DNA from: Mycobacterium kiyosense
GTDB lineage: Bacteria; Actinomycetota; Actinomycetes; Mycobacteriales; Mycobacteriaceae
DNA: 64,000 nt
Direction of reading: 5' to 3'
NCBI GenBank assembly: GCA_021654635.1
Contig: AP025179.1
Span: 2,728,001-2,792,000, forward strand
Shown piece after piece: positions 10,149 through 18,226 of the stretch. Positions within the stretch are counted from its first letter, which is position 1. Each line of letters opens with the position of its first letter. Position numbers and translations under genes: made by a program. The notes under the pieces were generated by a model, which was not told the origin of the DNA, did no database searches, and was given only the letters and a program-made list of their open reading frames with translations.

Positions 10149-11276
10149 ATGAACTCCCATCGATTCGACGCTGCGGTCTATGCGCGGCGGCTGGAGGCCG
10201 CCGCTGAGTTGGCTGCCCGGGCCGGTCTGGCCGGTCTGGTGATCACTCCGGGTTATGACCTGCGATATCTGCTGGGCTCGCGCGCGGAGACCTTTGAGCG
10301 ACTGACGGCTCTGGTGCTGCCCGCGGACGGCGACCCGACGGTGGTGTTGCCGCGGCTGGAGCTCGCATCGTTGAAGGATTCGGCCGCAGTGGAATTGGGG
10401 CTGCGGGTGCGGGACTGGGTCGACGGGGAGAGCCCGTATGAGTTGGTGGCCACCGCGTTGGGTGATGTCGCGGCGGCCGCGGCGGTGGCGGACTCCATGC
10501 CGGCGTTGCATCTGCTGCCGCTGGCCGAAGCGCTGGGTGTGATGCCGGTGCTGGCCACTGACGTGTTACGCGAGCTGCGAATGGTCAAGGAGGAAGCGGA
10601 GATCGACGCGCTGGTTAAGGCGGGTGAGGCGATCGACCGGGTGCATGCTCGTGTTCCTTCGATGCTGGTCCCAGGCCGCACCGAGGCCGACGTCGCCGCT
10701 GATATCTCCAAAGCAATTGTCGCCGAAGGCCATTCCGATGTCGCGTTCATCATCGTCGGATCGGGCCCGCACGGCGCCGACCCGCATCACGGGTATTCAG
10801 ATCGCGAGTTGGCGGCGGGGGACATCGTGGTGGTCGACATCGGCGGCACTTACGAGCCCGGGTATCACTCCGATTCGACCCGCACCTACAGCATTGGTGA
10901 GCCGAGTGCGGAAGTGGCGCAACAATATTCGCTGCTACAGCGGGCGCAACGCGCGGCTTTCGACGTAGTCCGCCCGGGAGTGACGGCCGAGCAGGTAGAC
11001 GCTGCCGCACGAGATGTGTTGGCGGAAGCCGGACTTGGTGACTATTTCGTGCACCGCACCGGGCACGGCATCGGACTGAGCGTGCACGAAGAGCCCTACA
11101 TCGTCGCACGCAATTCTTTGCCTCTGAGGGCGGGGATGGCGTTTTCGATTGAGCCGGGTATCTATTTCCCGGGCCGGTGGGGTGCCCGCATCGAGGACAT
11201 TGTGGTGGTGACCGACGACGGCGCGGTTTCGGTCAACAACCGGCCGCACGATTTGATCGTGGTGCCGGTCGATTGA
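10149..11276 (+). CDS. pepE: M24B aminopeptidase P / dipeptidase PepE
   Basis: Dinuclear-metal Xaa-Pro-type peptidase, 375 aa, matching Rv2089c. The N-terminal creatinase-like domain covers ~1-150 and the pita-bread catalytic domain ~155-375. Metal ligands are visible in order: Asp in [11 protein letters not shown], Asp in YHSDSTRTY, His in [15 protein letters not shown], Glu in [10 protein letters not shown] and Glu in ARIEDIVVV. The ATG at 10149 is close to the divergent exonuclease start, so the two probably share a short bidirectional promoter region. Likely a cytosolic dipeptidase acting on Xaa-Pro substrates. Confidence 0.94.
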   Translation: MNSHRFDAAVYARRLEAAAELAARAGLAGLVITPGYDLRYLLGSRAETFERLTALVLPADGDPTVVLPRLELASLKDSAAVELGLRVRDWVDGESPYELVATALGDVAAAAAVADSMPALHLLPLAEALGVMPVLATDVLRELRMVKEEAEIDALVKAGEAIDRVHARVPSMLVPGRTEADVAADISKAIVAEGHSDVAFIIVGSGPHGADPHHGYSDRELAAGDIVVVDIGGTYEPGYHSDSTRTYSIGEPSAEVAQQYSLLQRAQRAAFDVVRPGVTAEQVDAAARDVLAEAGLGDYFVHRTGHGIGLSVHEEPYIVARNSLPLRAGMAFSIEPGIYFPGRWGARIEDIVVVTDDGAVSVNNRPHDLIVVPVD

Positions 11277-11328
11277 GTGCTGGGCTGATGCTCGTCAGCC
11301 GGCATTGGACGCCCTTGTTCGTTGCGGA

Positions 11329-13524
11329 CTACCCCGGCGTGGGCTCGGACTTGCAGGCCACGAACCACGCGAGGTGGTAGTTGGCGGCTGTCTTGTCGCC
11401 GGCGATGAGCGCATCGAGCGCTGCCAGCAGCTGCCAGTTGCCGACATCGTGGCGGTCGACGCGACCGGGGTAGCTGTCGAGCACCTTGGTGCTGATCGCG
11501 TCCAGGTGCTCTTGCAGAAGGTCGATCTCGGAGTCCAACACGCCGGTGCCCGCGCAGGCTGCTTTGGCTAACGTATGCGCCAGGCGCGGTAGGCCGTCGC
11601 GCCACTGGGTGGCCTGTGTCAGCTGCCAGCCGAATTCCTTTATCTCCGTGGTGGATCGGGGTCGCGGCGAGGTCGCCGTCGCTGGGATGTCGTCCTCATC
11701 CGGCAGTTGGTGGATCGGTGCGTAACTGGCGGTGACGGCAACCTCACCGAGCAGGGATTCCAGGGTGCCGCGCCGGCGGGCCGGTTGCAGCAGCTTTACC
11801 GCAGCCGGCAGATCGATGCCCGGCGGCACCCATCCGCAAGCCAAATCCGTTGTCAAAAGGGTGGTTCCGTCGGGACGTTCCCCAGCGGCCCAGGCGAGAC
11901 GAGGTTGCTGGCGGGCAACGGCGTTGACCAAGCGTTGCAGGCGCGCCTTGGCGGTTGCGTTGGCTGAGGCCTCGCCCGCGGCGGCGCCGGTGGCGGTTGC
12001 GGCGACGGCGTGCGCGGCCACGTGCGTTCCCGACGACGGTGGCGGGGGAGTCGACGTGGGCGTCTGACGCACGACGGTGGGCTGCCCAGTGCCGGACTGG
12101 CCGGATGCAGGGCTGACGGGCGCCGATGCCGGCGTGCCCGGTACCGGTGGTGGCGGGCTTGGCGGCGCCGGAGGAGTCAAGGTTGTCGAAATCGGGGGCC
12201 GCAGATCCGCGCCGTATGACGGAAGCGAGCCGACTGCCGGCGGTGCGACGGCGGGCGCGATAGGCGGCGGTGCAGCGGCGACAGTCTGCGGGGCCGGTGG
12301 TGTGGCCTCGGGAGCGGGCGCGTGATGAACAGGTGCCGGCGAATCAGTCACCGGCAGATGCAATTGCGGTGTGGATACGGCTGCTGGGGTCGTCGGTATC
12401 GGGTGGGCGATCTGCGGTTCGGTCGAGGTGGTCGCGGCGTGCGGCAGCGAGGGGGCGGCGGCGGAGAAAGGTGCGCCGGACTCGAGGCCTCGGTTGAAGC
12501 TCTGTGCTAGTTCGGATGGGGTGAGTTGCGGTGGTATGGCGACACTTGTTGGCAGCTCCTGTAACGGCGAACTTGGCGGCTTAGGCATGGAGACTGTCGG
12601 AGCAGTCGGCACCATGGAATTGGTCGGTGGTGGAGTTACGGATGGCGCCCGACCTTGGAACGGGTGACTTGCGACAGCTTGGGTTTGTGGTCCCTGTCCT
12701 GAAGGGTTTGCCGCAGCCGTCGCACTAGCGGCCATGGATGGGTGCGAATTTGTCGGCAATGAATTGTATGGACGAGCGTGACTGCCGTGCGGTGAAGTGC
12801 CTACTCCGGCGGTTGCCGCGAGCCGGTCAGTGCTTCCTTGCTGTGGTAACGGAGGTGCCGAAGGGTTCTTAAAATTCGAGAGCTGGCCCAACGGTGATGT
12901 GGGATTATTGAGCGCGGCGTGTACTCGCGCGTTCAGTTCTGACTCGTCATCCGGTTGGCGGAACATTTCCTCGAGATTCGCGCCCTGTGTTCGCGCATAA
13001 TCGCGCGCGGATTGACCGCGCCCTTCTCCGTCGAGAATTCGCTGAATCGCATCTAAGATGCTAGCACCGGCCTTTGCCGCAGCGAGGTTTGCCAGCGCTC
13101 GATATCGATGTATCGCGGCGATAATCTGAGTTTGTTTCGTAGAGGAATCGGCTTTCGAGTTCTGGATGGCTTTAATCTCCTGATTGCCCTCGGCGGCTAG
13201 AGCGGTAAGCTCTTGTCGAAGAGTTTCAATGCTCTCAAGAGCGGTAGCGTATGCCCTTTGTTTAGTACCATTCTTTTCCGAAACATACTGCGCGAGATGT
13301 TCACCGAAGCGAAATTTTTCACGGAGATCGTCAGCCGTTAGCCCATGTTGAGGCGCGAGCGGGCCCCGCTGTGCATTACGCAACTGGTCAGCAAAAAGAT
13401 GAAACGCCGCTTCCGTGTTCGTGCGATGGAGGCCTGCGTCCGCGAGTGCTGCGACATCTCCGGAGTCTGGCCATTGGTCGCCGACAAGGATTGCTGTCCA
13501 TTCGCCAGGAGGTAAATCAGTCAC
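11329..13524 (-). CDS. Rv3899c/Rv2082-type cytosolic protein, full-length
   Basis: 731 aa, the only complete type (iii) member of the array. Residues 1-180 form a helical N-terminal domain starting MTDLPPGEWTAILVGDQWPD, shared with the truncated copies upstream. Residues ~200-540 are Pro/Ala/Ser/Thr-rich and probably disordered. Residues ~545-731 form a conserved globular domain (RLAWAAGERPDGTTLLTTDL ... NYHLAWFVACKSEP). The layout matches the M. tuberculosis Rv3899c/Rv2082 family (DUF5632/DUF5631 type, from memory). GTG start at 13524 with GAGGAG upstream, 15 bp after the membrane gene. Function unknown. The 5' part has visibly lower GC than the flanking core genes. Confidence 0.82.
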   Translation of the reverse strand: MTDLPPGEWTAILVGDQWPDSGDVAALADAGLHRTNTEAAFHLFADQLRNAQRGPLAPQHGLTADDLREKFRFGEHLAQYVSEKNGTKQRAYATALESIETLRQELTALAAEGNQEIKAIQNSKADSSTKQTQIIAAIHRYRALANLAAAKAGASILDAIQRILDGEGRGQSARDYARTQGANLEEMFRQPDDESELNARVHAALNNPTSPLGQLSNFKNPSAPPLPQQGSTDRLAATAGVGTSPHGSHARPYNSLPTNSHPSMAASATAAANPSGQGPQTQAVASHPFQGRAPSVTPPPTNSMVPTAPTVSMPKPPSSPLQELPTSVAIPPQLTPSELAQSFNRGLESGAPFSAAAPSLPHAATTSTEPQIAHPIPTTPAAVSTPQLHLPVTDSPAPVHHAPAPEATPPAPQTVAAAPPPIAPAVAPPAVGSLPSYGADLRPPISTTLTPPAPPSPPPPVPGTPASAPVSPASGQSGTGQPTVVRQTPTSTPPPPSSGTHVAAHAVAATATGAAAGEASANATAKARLQRLVNAVARQQPRLAWAAGERPDGTTLLTTDLACGWVPPGIDLPAAVKLLQPARRRGTLESLLGEVAVTASYAPIHQLPDEDDIPATATSPRPRSTTEIKEFGWQLTQATQWRDGLPRLAHTLAKAACAGTGVLDSEIDLLQEHLDAISTKVLDSYPGRVDRHDVGNWQLLAALDALIAGDKTAANYHLAWFVACKSEPTPG

Positions 13525-13539
13525 TGTAGCCGAATCTCC

Positions 13540-14073
13540 TCATTTGCAGAGACCTTCGACGGTCGTTGTTGCTTCGTCACCGGAATGCACGGAGGAATTT
13601 ATATCAGCCTCAGGAGAGTCGCCCAGAAGTTTGATCGCAAGTTGTTGGTACGCGTTCGAAAGCTTGTGAACCTCCCTCACGAGGTCCGGCGGAGTTGCTG
13701 GCTCATTTTCGAGAGTTGTTGAAAGATAACTGCTGCCCGCGAGGAGCGCCTGACGAGCGTTTACAGCTGAGGCAAGCTGCGTCGTATAGTCGGAGCCCTT
13801 GTCGCGTGAACTCGTAGCTGCAATTGCTCTACTTACCATGCCGTATGCAGCGCACACCTTCGCTTTCGCGTCCGCAATCTGCTGACTCGTGTACGTCGGT
13901 GGCGCAGGCGGATGGTACTGGGGGATCGGGCGCAACCATGCGCCCACGGCGACGCCGATCGCTACGAGAGCGAGTCCCAGTGACGCAAGTGCTGGCAATT
14001 GCGACGACCGGCGCGGCGGTCCAACCGGTGGCCAGGGTGTAGGCGAGGGCTGCGGAGCAGGCTGAGTCGACAC
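13540..14073 (-). CDS. Array membrane protein, copy 1 (most diverged)
   Basis: 177 aa. Proline-rich cytosolic N-terminus (STQPAPQPSPTPWPPVGPP), one membrane helix (~residues 27-48, LPALASLGLALVAIGVAVGAWL), then RPIPQYHPPAPPTYTSQQ and a helical extracytoplasmic domain ending in GLCK. Two cysteines (KVCAAYG and the penultimate LCK) recur in every copy and could form a disulfide. The first ~90 residues are nearly identical to the other copies; the remainder is divergent. GTG start at 14073. It pairs with the full-length cytosolic gene downstream. Role unknown. Confidence 0.82.
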   Translation of the reverse strand: MSTQPAPQPSPTPWPPVGPPRRSSQLPALASLGLALVAIGVAVGAWLRPIPQYHPPAPPTYTSQQIADAKAKVCAAYGMVSRAIAATSSRDKGSDYTTQLASAVNARQALLAGSSYLSTTLENEPATPPDLVREVHKLSNAYQQLAIKLLGDSPEADINSSVHSGDEATTTVEGLCK

Positions 14074-14110
14074 GGGTGGATCGTATCGTTGATCCGCAAA
14101 TTCGCCAGTC
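13846..14110 (-). repeat. Constant block R1 of the tandem array
   Basis: DNA block encoding the N-terminal half of the membrane protein plus its leader. It is near-identical to blocks at 15257-15675, 16343-16742, 17037-17372 and the split copy 18103-18207/23221-23636. R1 is the most diverged, with several substitutions in the TM-coding part and a shorter leader. Confidence 0.85.
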
Positions 14111-14200
14111 GCCCTTTGCTGACATACTCAGAATTGCATGTCAAACAGCAGTTTCGGACTGAACATAATTTGCGCCACTAACCCGCCGCGCACGGAACGG

Positions 14201-14542
14201 CTACGAGTCGCCGTCGCCGTCCGCACGCTTCTTATCCGGCAGCACAATCCGTCGTGTCGCCACACCGGCCAATCGCGTGGCTGCCTGCTCTTCGTTGGCG
14301 GGGAACTTGGCCAGCGCCTCATTGGTTTTCGCTTCGCGCTCGGCGTGCCCGGCCTGGGCCTCGCCGTTGTCGGCGGCATCGCCAGCGTTGGCCGCCGCAC
14401 CCAACGCCCGGAGTAACTGGCTTATCGCCGAGCTGCCCGTTGCCAGCTGGTCAGACGTGATCATCGGCGGCGCCGGGACCCCGAGCAGCTGCGAAAGCTG
14501 GTCGAGGATGATCCTCAGCTGATCGCCGTCCCCGCCGCTCAT
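14201..14542 (-). CDS. Array 'A' protein, internally deleted copy
   Basis: 113 aa, starting MSGGDGDQLRIILDQLSQLL. The first ~88 residues (MITSDQLATGSSAISQLL ... ANEEQAATRLAGVA) match the long copy at 23622-24586. The sequence then jumps directly to the C-terminal TRRIVLPDKKRADGDGDS, lacking 206 codons present in the long copy. The junction falls on a shared GCCAC. The reading frame is intact across the deletion, so a small protein could still be made. It resembles Ala-rich, helical ESX-associated proteins of mycobacteria, but I cannot name the family. Confidence 0.7.
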   Translation of the reverse strand: MSGGDGDQLRIILDQLSQLLGVPAPPMITSDQLATGSSAISQLLRALGAAANAGDAADNGEAQAGHAEREAKTNEALAKFPANEEQAATRLAGVATRRIVLPDKKRADGDGDS

Positions 14543-14551
14543 AGCACCCTT

Positions 14552-14974
14552 TCAACTGTTACTGCCGCACCCGGCGCAGATGAACTCCCCCTCCACACCG
14601 GACCGCGCAGAAAGCGCCCACCTGCGACGCTCTAGCTTCCGTCGCAATTGTTTCGTGAGATCATGCTGAAGGCTCAACACGCTGTCGTAGGCCATGCGAT
14701 ATGCGGACGCTTTAATGGTGTTCTTTTCTGCGACTCGCTGAACAGCTTTTTCTCCGTGGCGAAAAGCGTTGCGAAGATCTTCGGCGGTTAAACCGCGTTG
14801 ATTACTAAACGGTCCTGTCTGAGCGGCGCGTAGGAGAGTGACAAAGTGAGTGAAGCTAGATTCTAGCGCTTCGCGGTTATTCCTTCCGATATTGAGTGCT
14901 GTAAGATCCTGATCGGTGGGCCATTGGTCTCCGATAATTAAATACGACCACCTACCTGGGGGAAACTCAGTCAT
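14552..14974 (-). pseudogene. Truncated Rv3899c/Rv2082-type protein
   Basis: 140 codons from ATG 14974, which overlaps the stop of the upstream membrane gene (ATGA). It begins MTEFPPGRWSYLIIGDQWPT and follows the N-terminal domain of the 731-aa protein to about KQLRRKLERRRW. It then runs into a tail (ALSARSGVEGEFICAGC) that is the normal upstream region of the A gene read as protein. The Pro-rich linker and the C-terminal domain are missing. A deletion has therefore joined the N-terminal domain to the leader of the next A gene. Possibly still expressed as a short protein. Confidence 0.75.
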
Positions 14975-15507
14975 TGGCACAATTTCTCAATTACCGATGT
15001 AGTTTCATCTCCATCTCTTAAACTCGACGCCATTTCGGCATTTGTCTGACCATTGAGATAATTCATGGCATAACCCTGGAACAGAACTGCAAGCTTGTGA
15101 ATCGCTGATGCTAGGTCTGGTGCCACAGCCGGTTCGTCGGCAAGTGTAGTAAGAAGGTACTGACTGCCCGCGATTAGCGATTGTCGTGCACCGACCGCCA
15201 CGGTCAACTCAGCCGTCGGGTCTGGCCCCAGATCCCGGGCCATGTTAATTCCTACTGCACTATGGACGCTTCCGTACGCAGCGCACACCTTCGCTTTCGC
15301 GTCCGCAATCTGCTGACTCGTGTACGTCGGTGGCGCAGGCGGATGGTACTGCGGGATCGGGCGCAACCATGCGCCCACGGCGACGCCGATCGCTACGAGA
15401 GCGAGTCCCAGCGACGCAAGCGGGAGCAATCGCGACGGCCGGCGCGGCGAAGGCCCAACCGGAGGCCAGGGCATAGGCGAGGGCTGCGGTGGAGGCAGAG
15501 TCGACAC
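14971..15507 (-). CDS. Array membrane protein, copy 2
   Basis: 178 aa from GTG 15507 (STLPPPQPSPMPWPPVGPS); the frame is open 13 codons further upstream (TGGCADQRYDPR), but copy 1 supports the GTG. TM helix LLPLASLGLALVAIGVAVGAWL, then PIPQYHPPAPPTYTSQQIAD and KAKVCAAYG. The C-terminal ~85 residues (SVHSAVGINMARDLGPDP ... SVIEKLCQ) are unlike those of the other copies. The stop overlaps the start of the truncated cytosolic gene (ATGA). Same predicted topology as copy 1: N-in, C-out. Confidence 0.82.
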   Translation of the reverse strand: MSTLPPPQPSPMPWPPVGPSPRRPSRLLPLASLGLALVAIGVAVGAWLRPIPQYHPPAPPTYTSQQIADAKAKVCAAYGSVHSAVGINMARDLGPDPTAELTVAVGARQSLIAGSQYLLTTLADEPAVAPDLASAIHKLAVLFQGYAMNYLNGQTNAEMASSLRDGDETTSVIEKLCQ

Positions 15508-15675
15508 GCGTGGATCGTATCTTTGATCCGCGCATCCGCCAGTCACTCTTTGCTGGTCGGTGCTGAATCTGCCAGTTGAGCAAGGAATCTAAGGGCGGGT
15601 TGAAAGTTTGCCGACCGCCCGCCGCCCGCTACCGGCCCGCCCGCAGCCCGCCGCATGCGTTAACCCTGCGAGTCG
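15257..15675 (-). repeat. Constant block R2 of the tandem array
   Basis: Second constant block: membrane-protein N-terminal coding half, leader, a GC-rich run of GCCCGCCG-like units (15610-15655) and the segment GTTAACCCTGCGAGT, which is the coding end of the A gene. Nearly identical to R3 and R5. The leader contains no complete A gene here. Confidence 0.85.
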
Positions 15676-15689
15676 CCGTCGCCTCCGCA

Positions 15690-16045
15690 CGCTTCAATTT
15701 TCTTGGTTTCCTTCTGCCGCAAGGGCAGTCAAGTCTTGTCGTAAAGCAACGATACTTTCATGCGCAGTACCATAAAATCGTTCTTTGGCTGCATTCCTGC
15801 TCGCCACGTCCCGCGCGTATCTCTCCCTTATTAACCGATCTGCGTAGATCGTCTGCAGTAAGTCCTCGCTGTTCTGCTAATGGAATGTCTTGTGCTGTTT
15901 TTAGAACATCCGAAAAAAATGTGTAAATGCTTCGCGTGTATTAGCCGCGGTTAACCTTACATTGGGACATTACTTCTAGATCTTAATCATCAGGGCGCTG
16001 ATCGCCGTTGAGCAATCGTGACCATTTACCTGGTGGGAAGGTCAC
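15690..16045 (-). pseudogene. Remnant of an Rv3899c/Rv2082-type gene
   Basis: GTG 16045 overlaps the stop of membrane copy 3 (GTGA) and begins the family signature TFPPGKWSRLLNGDQRPDD, but a stop follows at 15983. Further on, in shifted frames, fragments such as LAEQRGLTADDLRRSVN and later the A-gene tail GGDGDSQG can still be read. It is a decayed cytosolic-protein gene whose 3' part has been replaced by the end of an A gene. Visibly AT-rich compared with the core genome. Confidence 0.7.
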
Positions 16046-16578
16046 TTGCACATCTCACTGAGTCTGGATGCAGACCTATCGACTTCTTTACGTGTTGACG
16101 TAAGTTCAGGATCGTTAGCCTCGGACATATACTGCAACGCCAATTGCTGATAGTGGTCGGCAAGCGTTCGTGTTTCCTCGGCGAGGTCATGCGGTGTCGC
16201 CGGCTCTTGCCCCAGGATTTTCAACAAATACTGTCCACTGTCAAAAAGTGCAATCCGCGCATTTGCGGCCAACCCGAGTTGCGTGGCTGGGTCGTCGTCC
16301 CCGTTTCTCCCGGTATTAGCCATCACGGCGTGGTCTGCCTTACCGTATGCAGCGCACACCTTCGCTTTCGCGTCCGCAATCTGCTGACTCGTGTACGTCG
16401 GTGGCGCAGGCGGATGGTACTGCGGGATCGGGCGCAACCATGCGCCCACGGCGACGCCGATCGCTACGAGAGCGAGTCCCAGTGACGCAAGCGGGAGCAA
16501 TCGCGACGGCCGGCGCGGCGGTGGTCCAACCGGAGGCCAGGGCATAGGCGAGGGCTGCGGTGGAGGCAGAGTCGACAC
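16042..16578 (-). CDS. Array membrane protein, copy 3
   Basis: 178 aa from GTG 16578. The N-terminal ~95 residues match copy 2 almost exactly (one TM helix, PPTYTSQQIADAKAKVCAAYG). The C-terminal half is distinct: KADHAVMANTGRNGDDDP ... DRSASRLSEMCK. The stop overlaps the GTG of a decayed cytosolic partner, so this protein has probably lost its mate. Only ~175 bp separate it from the next membrane gene upstream, so the A and cytosolic genes of one module have been deleted between them. Confidence 0.8.
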   Translation of the reverse strand: MSTLPPPQPSPMPWPPVGPPPRRPSRLLPLASLGLALVAIGVAVGAWLRPIPQYHPPAPPTYTSQQIADAKAKVCAAYGKADHAVMANTGRNGDDDPATQLGLAANARIALFDSGQYLLKILGQEPATPHDLAEETRTLADHYQQLALQYMSEANDPELTSTRKEVDRSASRLSEMCK

Positions 16579-16742
16579 GCGTGGATCGTATCTTTGATCC
16601 GCGCATCCGCCAGTCACCCTTTGCTCGTCGGTGCCGAATCTGCCAGTTGAGCAAGGAATCTAAGGGCGGGTTGAAAGTTTGCCGACCGCCCGCCGCCCGC
16701 TGCTGGCCCGCCCGCAGCCCCGCACGCGTTAACCCTGCGAGT
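16343..16742 (-). repeat. Constant block R3 of the tandem array
   Basis: Third constant block, with the same content as R2: membrane N-terminal coding half, leader, GCCCGCCG-like run (~16683-16727) and the A-gene end GTTAACCCTGCGAGT. It is followed immediately by the stop of membrane copy 4, which marks a deletion joint. Confidence 0.85.
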
Positions 16743-16752
16743 GGAACATCCA

Positions 16753-17289
16753 TCATTTGCACAGGCTTTCGATATTGGATGCTGTTTCATTTCCGACCTG
16801 AGTAATGGATTGCATCTGGACCTCAGTCTTGCCATTCAAATAATCGATGGTTAATTCCTGGTAGATATCAGTAATCTTTGATATTTTTGCCGCGAGGCCA
16901 CTAGGAGTGGCTGGTTCCGAGCCCAGAACCGTTCTGAGATACTGACTGCCGGCCAATAATGCTTGCCGCCCATTAATAGCAAACGCTAGTTTAGAAGTGG
17001 GATCAGTGCCTACGTCGCGAGAAGCACTCGCCTCGATTGCACTATGGACGCTCCCGTATGCAGCGCACACCTTTGCTTTCGCGTCCGCAATCTGCTGACT
17101 CGTGTACGTCGGCGGTGTAGGCGGATGGTACTGCGGGATTGGGCGCAACCATGCGCCCACGGCGACGCCGATCGCTACGAGAGCGAGTCCCAGCGACGCA
17201 AGCGGGAGCAATCGCGACGGCCGGCGCGGCGAAGGCCCAACCGGAGGCCAGGGCATAGGCGGAGGCTGCGGAGCAGGCTGAGTCGACAC
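16753..17289 (-). CDS. Array membrane protein, copy 4
   Basis: 178 aa from GTG 17289 (STQPAPQPPPMPWPPVGPS), with the same TM helix and the invariant PPTYTSQQIADAKAKVCAAYG. The C-terminal half is unique (SVHSAIEASASRDVGTDP ... TASNIESLCK), though its first residues (SVHSA) agree with copy 2. No cytosolic partner follows; the next feature downstream is the leader of copy 3. Orphan membrane member of the array. Confidence 0.8.
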   Translation of the reverse strand: MSTQPAPQPPPMPWPPVGPSPRRPSRLLPLASLGLALVAIGVAVGAWLRPIPQYHPPTPPTYTSQQIADAKAKVCAAYGSVHSAIEASASRDVGTDPTSKLAFAINGRQALLAGSQYLRTVLGSEPATPSGLAAKISKITDIYQELTIDYLNGKTEVQMQSITQVGNETASNIESLCK

Positions 17290-17372
17290 GTGTGGATCGT
17301 ATCTTTGATCCGCAAATCCGCCAGTCACGCTTTGCTGGTCGGTGCCGAATCGGCCAGTTGAGCAACGAATCT
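17037..17372 (-). repeat. Constant block R4 of the tandem array
   Basis: Fourth constant block. It shares GCACTATGGACGCT upstream of the common core with R2, so the match runs slightly further into the variable half. The leader is cut short at ~17372, where it joins the truncated cytosolic gene; the GC-rich run and the A-gene end are absent. Confidence 0.8.
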
Positions 17373-17803
17373 AACGATCGCATCCGGTGAATAACTGGGA
17401 CAATTTGTGCTAGCTTTGCGGCGTCAGGTTCTTTCGATTCTTGAATGGTCTTAATTTCGCTGTTACCCTGTTCGGCTAAAGCGGCTAACGCTTCTCGAAG
17501 ACATTGCACGCTGTTCTGCGCGATATCATACGCCGACTCCTTCACGGCGTTCTTCTCTCCAGTATGACGAGCCCGCTTTTCTCCGTCGCGAAATTTATGA
17601 CGAAGATCATCGACAGTTATCCCACGCTGCTCAGCCAAAAATTGCTTCTGTGCACTACTCAACGCATCTGCGAACTGCAGAAATGAATTTCTACAAGCTT
17701 TACGGTTATTTCTTGCCTGTTGGACAACGGTTATTTCGTGATCACTCGGCCATTGATCGCCAACGAGGATCAAGGACCATTCACCTGGTGGAAAACTCGT
17801 CAC
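17042..17803 (-). pseudogene. Rv3899c/Rv2082-type gene truncated and fused to array leader
   Basis: GTG 17803 overlaps the stop of the upstream membrane fragment (GTGA). Residues 1-142 match the N-terminal domain of the family (SFPPGEWSLILVGDQWPSD ... AQIVPVIHRMRS). At ~17377 the frame crosses into the leader of membrane copy 4 (SLLNWPIRHRPAKRDW) and continues out of frame through that gene to 17042. The last ~110 codons are therefore read-through, not protein homology. The Pro-rich and C-terminal domains are lost. Confidence 0.75.
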
Positions 17804-18207
17804 TTACACAACCCATCAATTTGCGATGAAAGTTTGTCGACTGAACGTCGCAGCGTGTCAACGTCCGAATCGCGGGCATCCGCTAAGTAGCTGATCACTA
17901 GCTCTTGATAATCGTCAGCCAATCCGCGTGCCGCCGTCGCCAGATCAGGCGGAGTGGCAGGTTCTTTAGCAAGCGTTGAGAGGAGGTATTGTCCACCGAC
18001 TTCGAGAGCTTGTCGCGAACTGGTGGCGACTGCAAGGCTAGCGGTAGGATCGAAGCCGCCGTCGTGGGCGTTTACTGCTGCAAAGGCAGCATGCACTTTC
18101 CCGTATGCAGCGCACACTTTCGCTTTCGCGTCCGCAATCTGCTGACTCGTGTACGTCGGTGGCGCAGGCGGATGGTACTGCGGGATTGGGTGCAACCATG
18201 CGCCCAC
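17800..18207 (-). pseudogene. Array membrane protein copy 5, C-terminal fragment (IS-disrupted)
   Basis: Carries the second half of a type (ii) protein: GAWLHPIPQYHPPAPPTYTS, KVCAAYGKVHAAFAAVNAHDGGF, then a unique C-terminal domain ending SQIDGLCK. The sequence upstream of 18207 is replaced by the end of the insertion element; the missing N-terminus lies at 23161-23454. Residues encoded by 18052-18207 are present in both fragments because of the 156-bp target duplication. Removing element plus duplicate rebuilds a normal ~178-aa protein. Confidence 0.85.
18052..18207. repeat. 156-bp direct repeat, left copy (target duplication)
   Basis: Base-for-base identical to 23170-23325, from GAAGCCGCCGTCGTGGG to CAACCATGCGCCCAC. 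The repeat stops exactly where the insertion element's terminal CTGAGTTAGGACA begins. The unusual length fits IS1634/IS1549-type elements, which are known for long, variable target duplications. Confidence 0.93.
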
Positions 18208-18226
18208 CTGAGTTAGGACATTTTGC

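Noticed and set aside
14128..14416. Short plus-strand open frames within the array
   Set aside because: All are reverse shadows of the A and membrane genes, which are supported by repeated copies in the same orientation.
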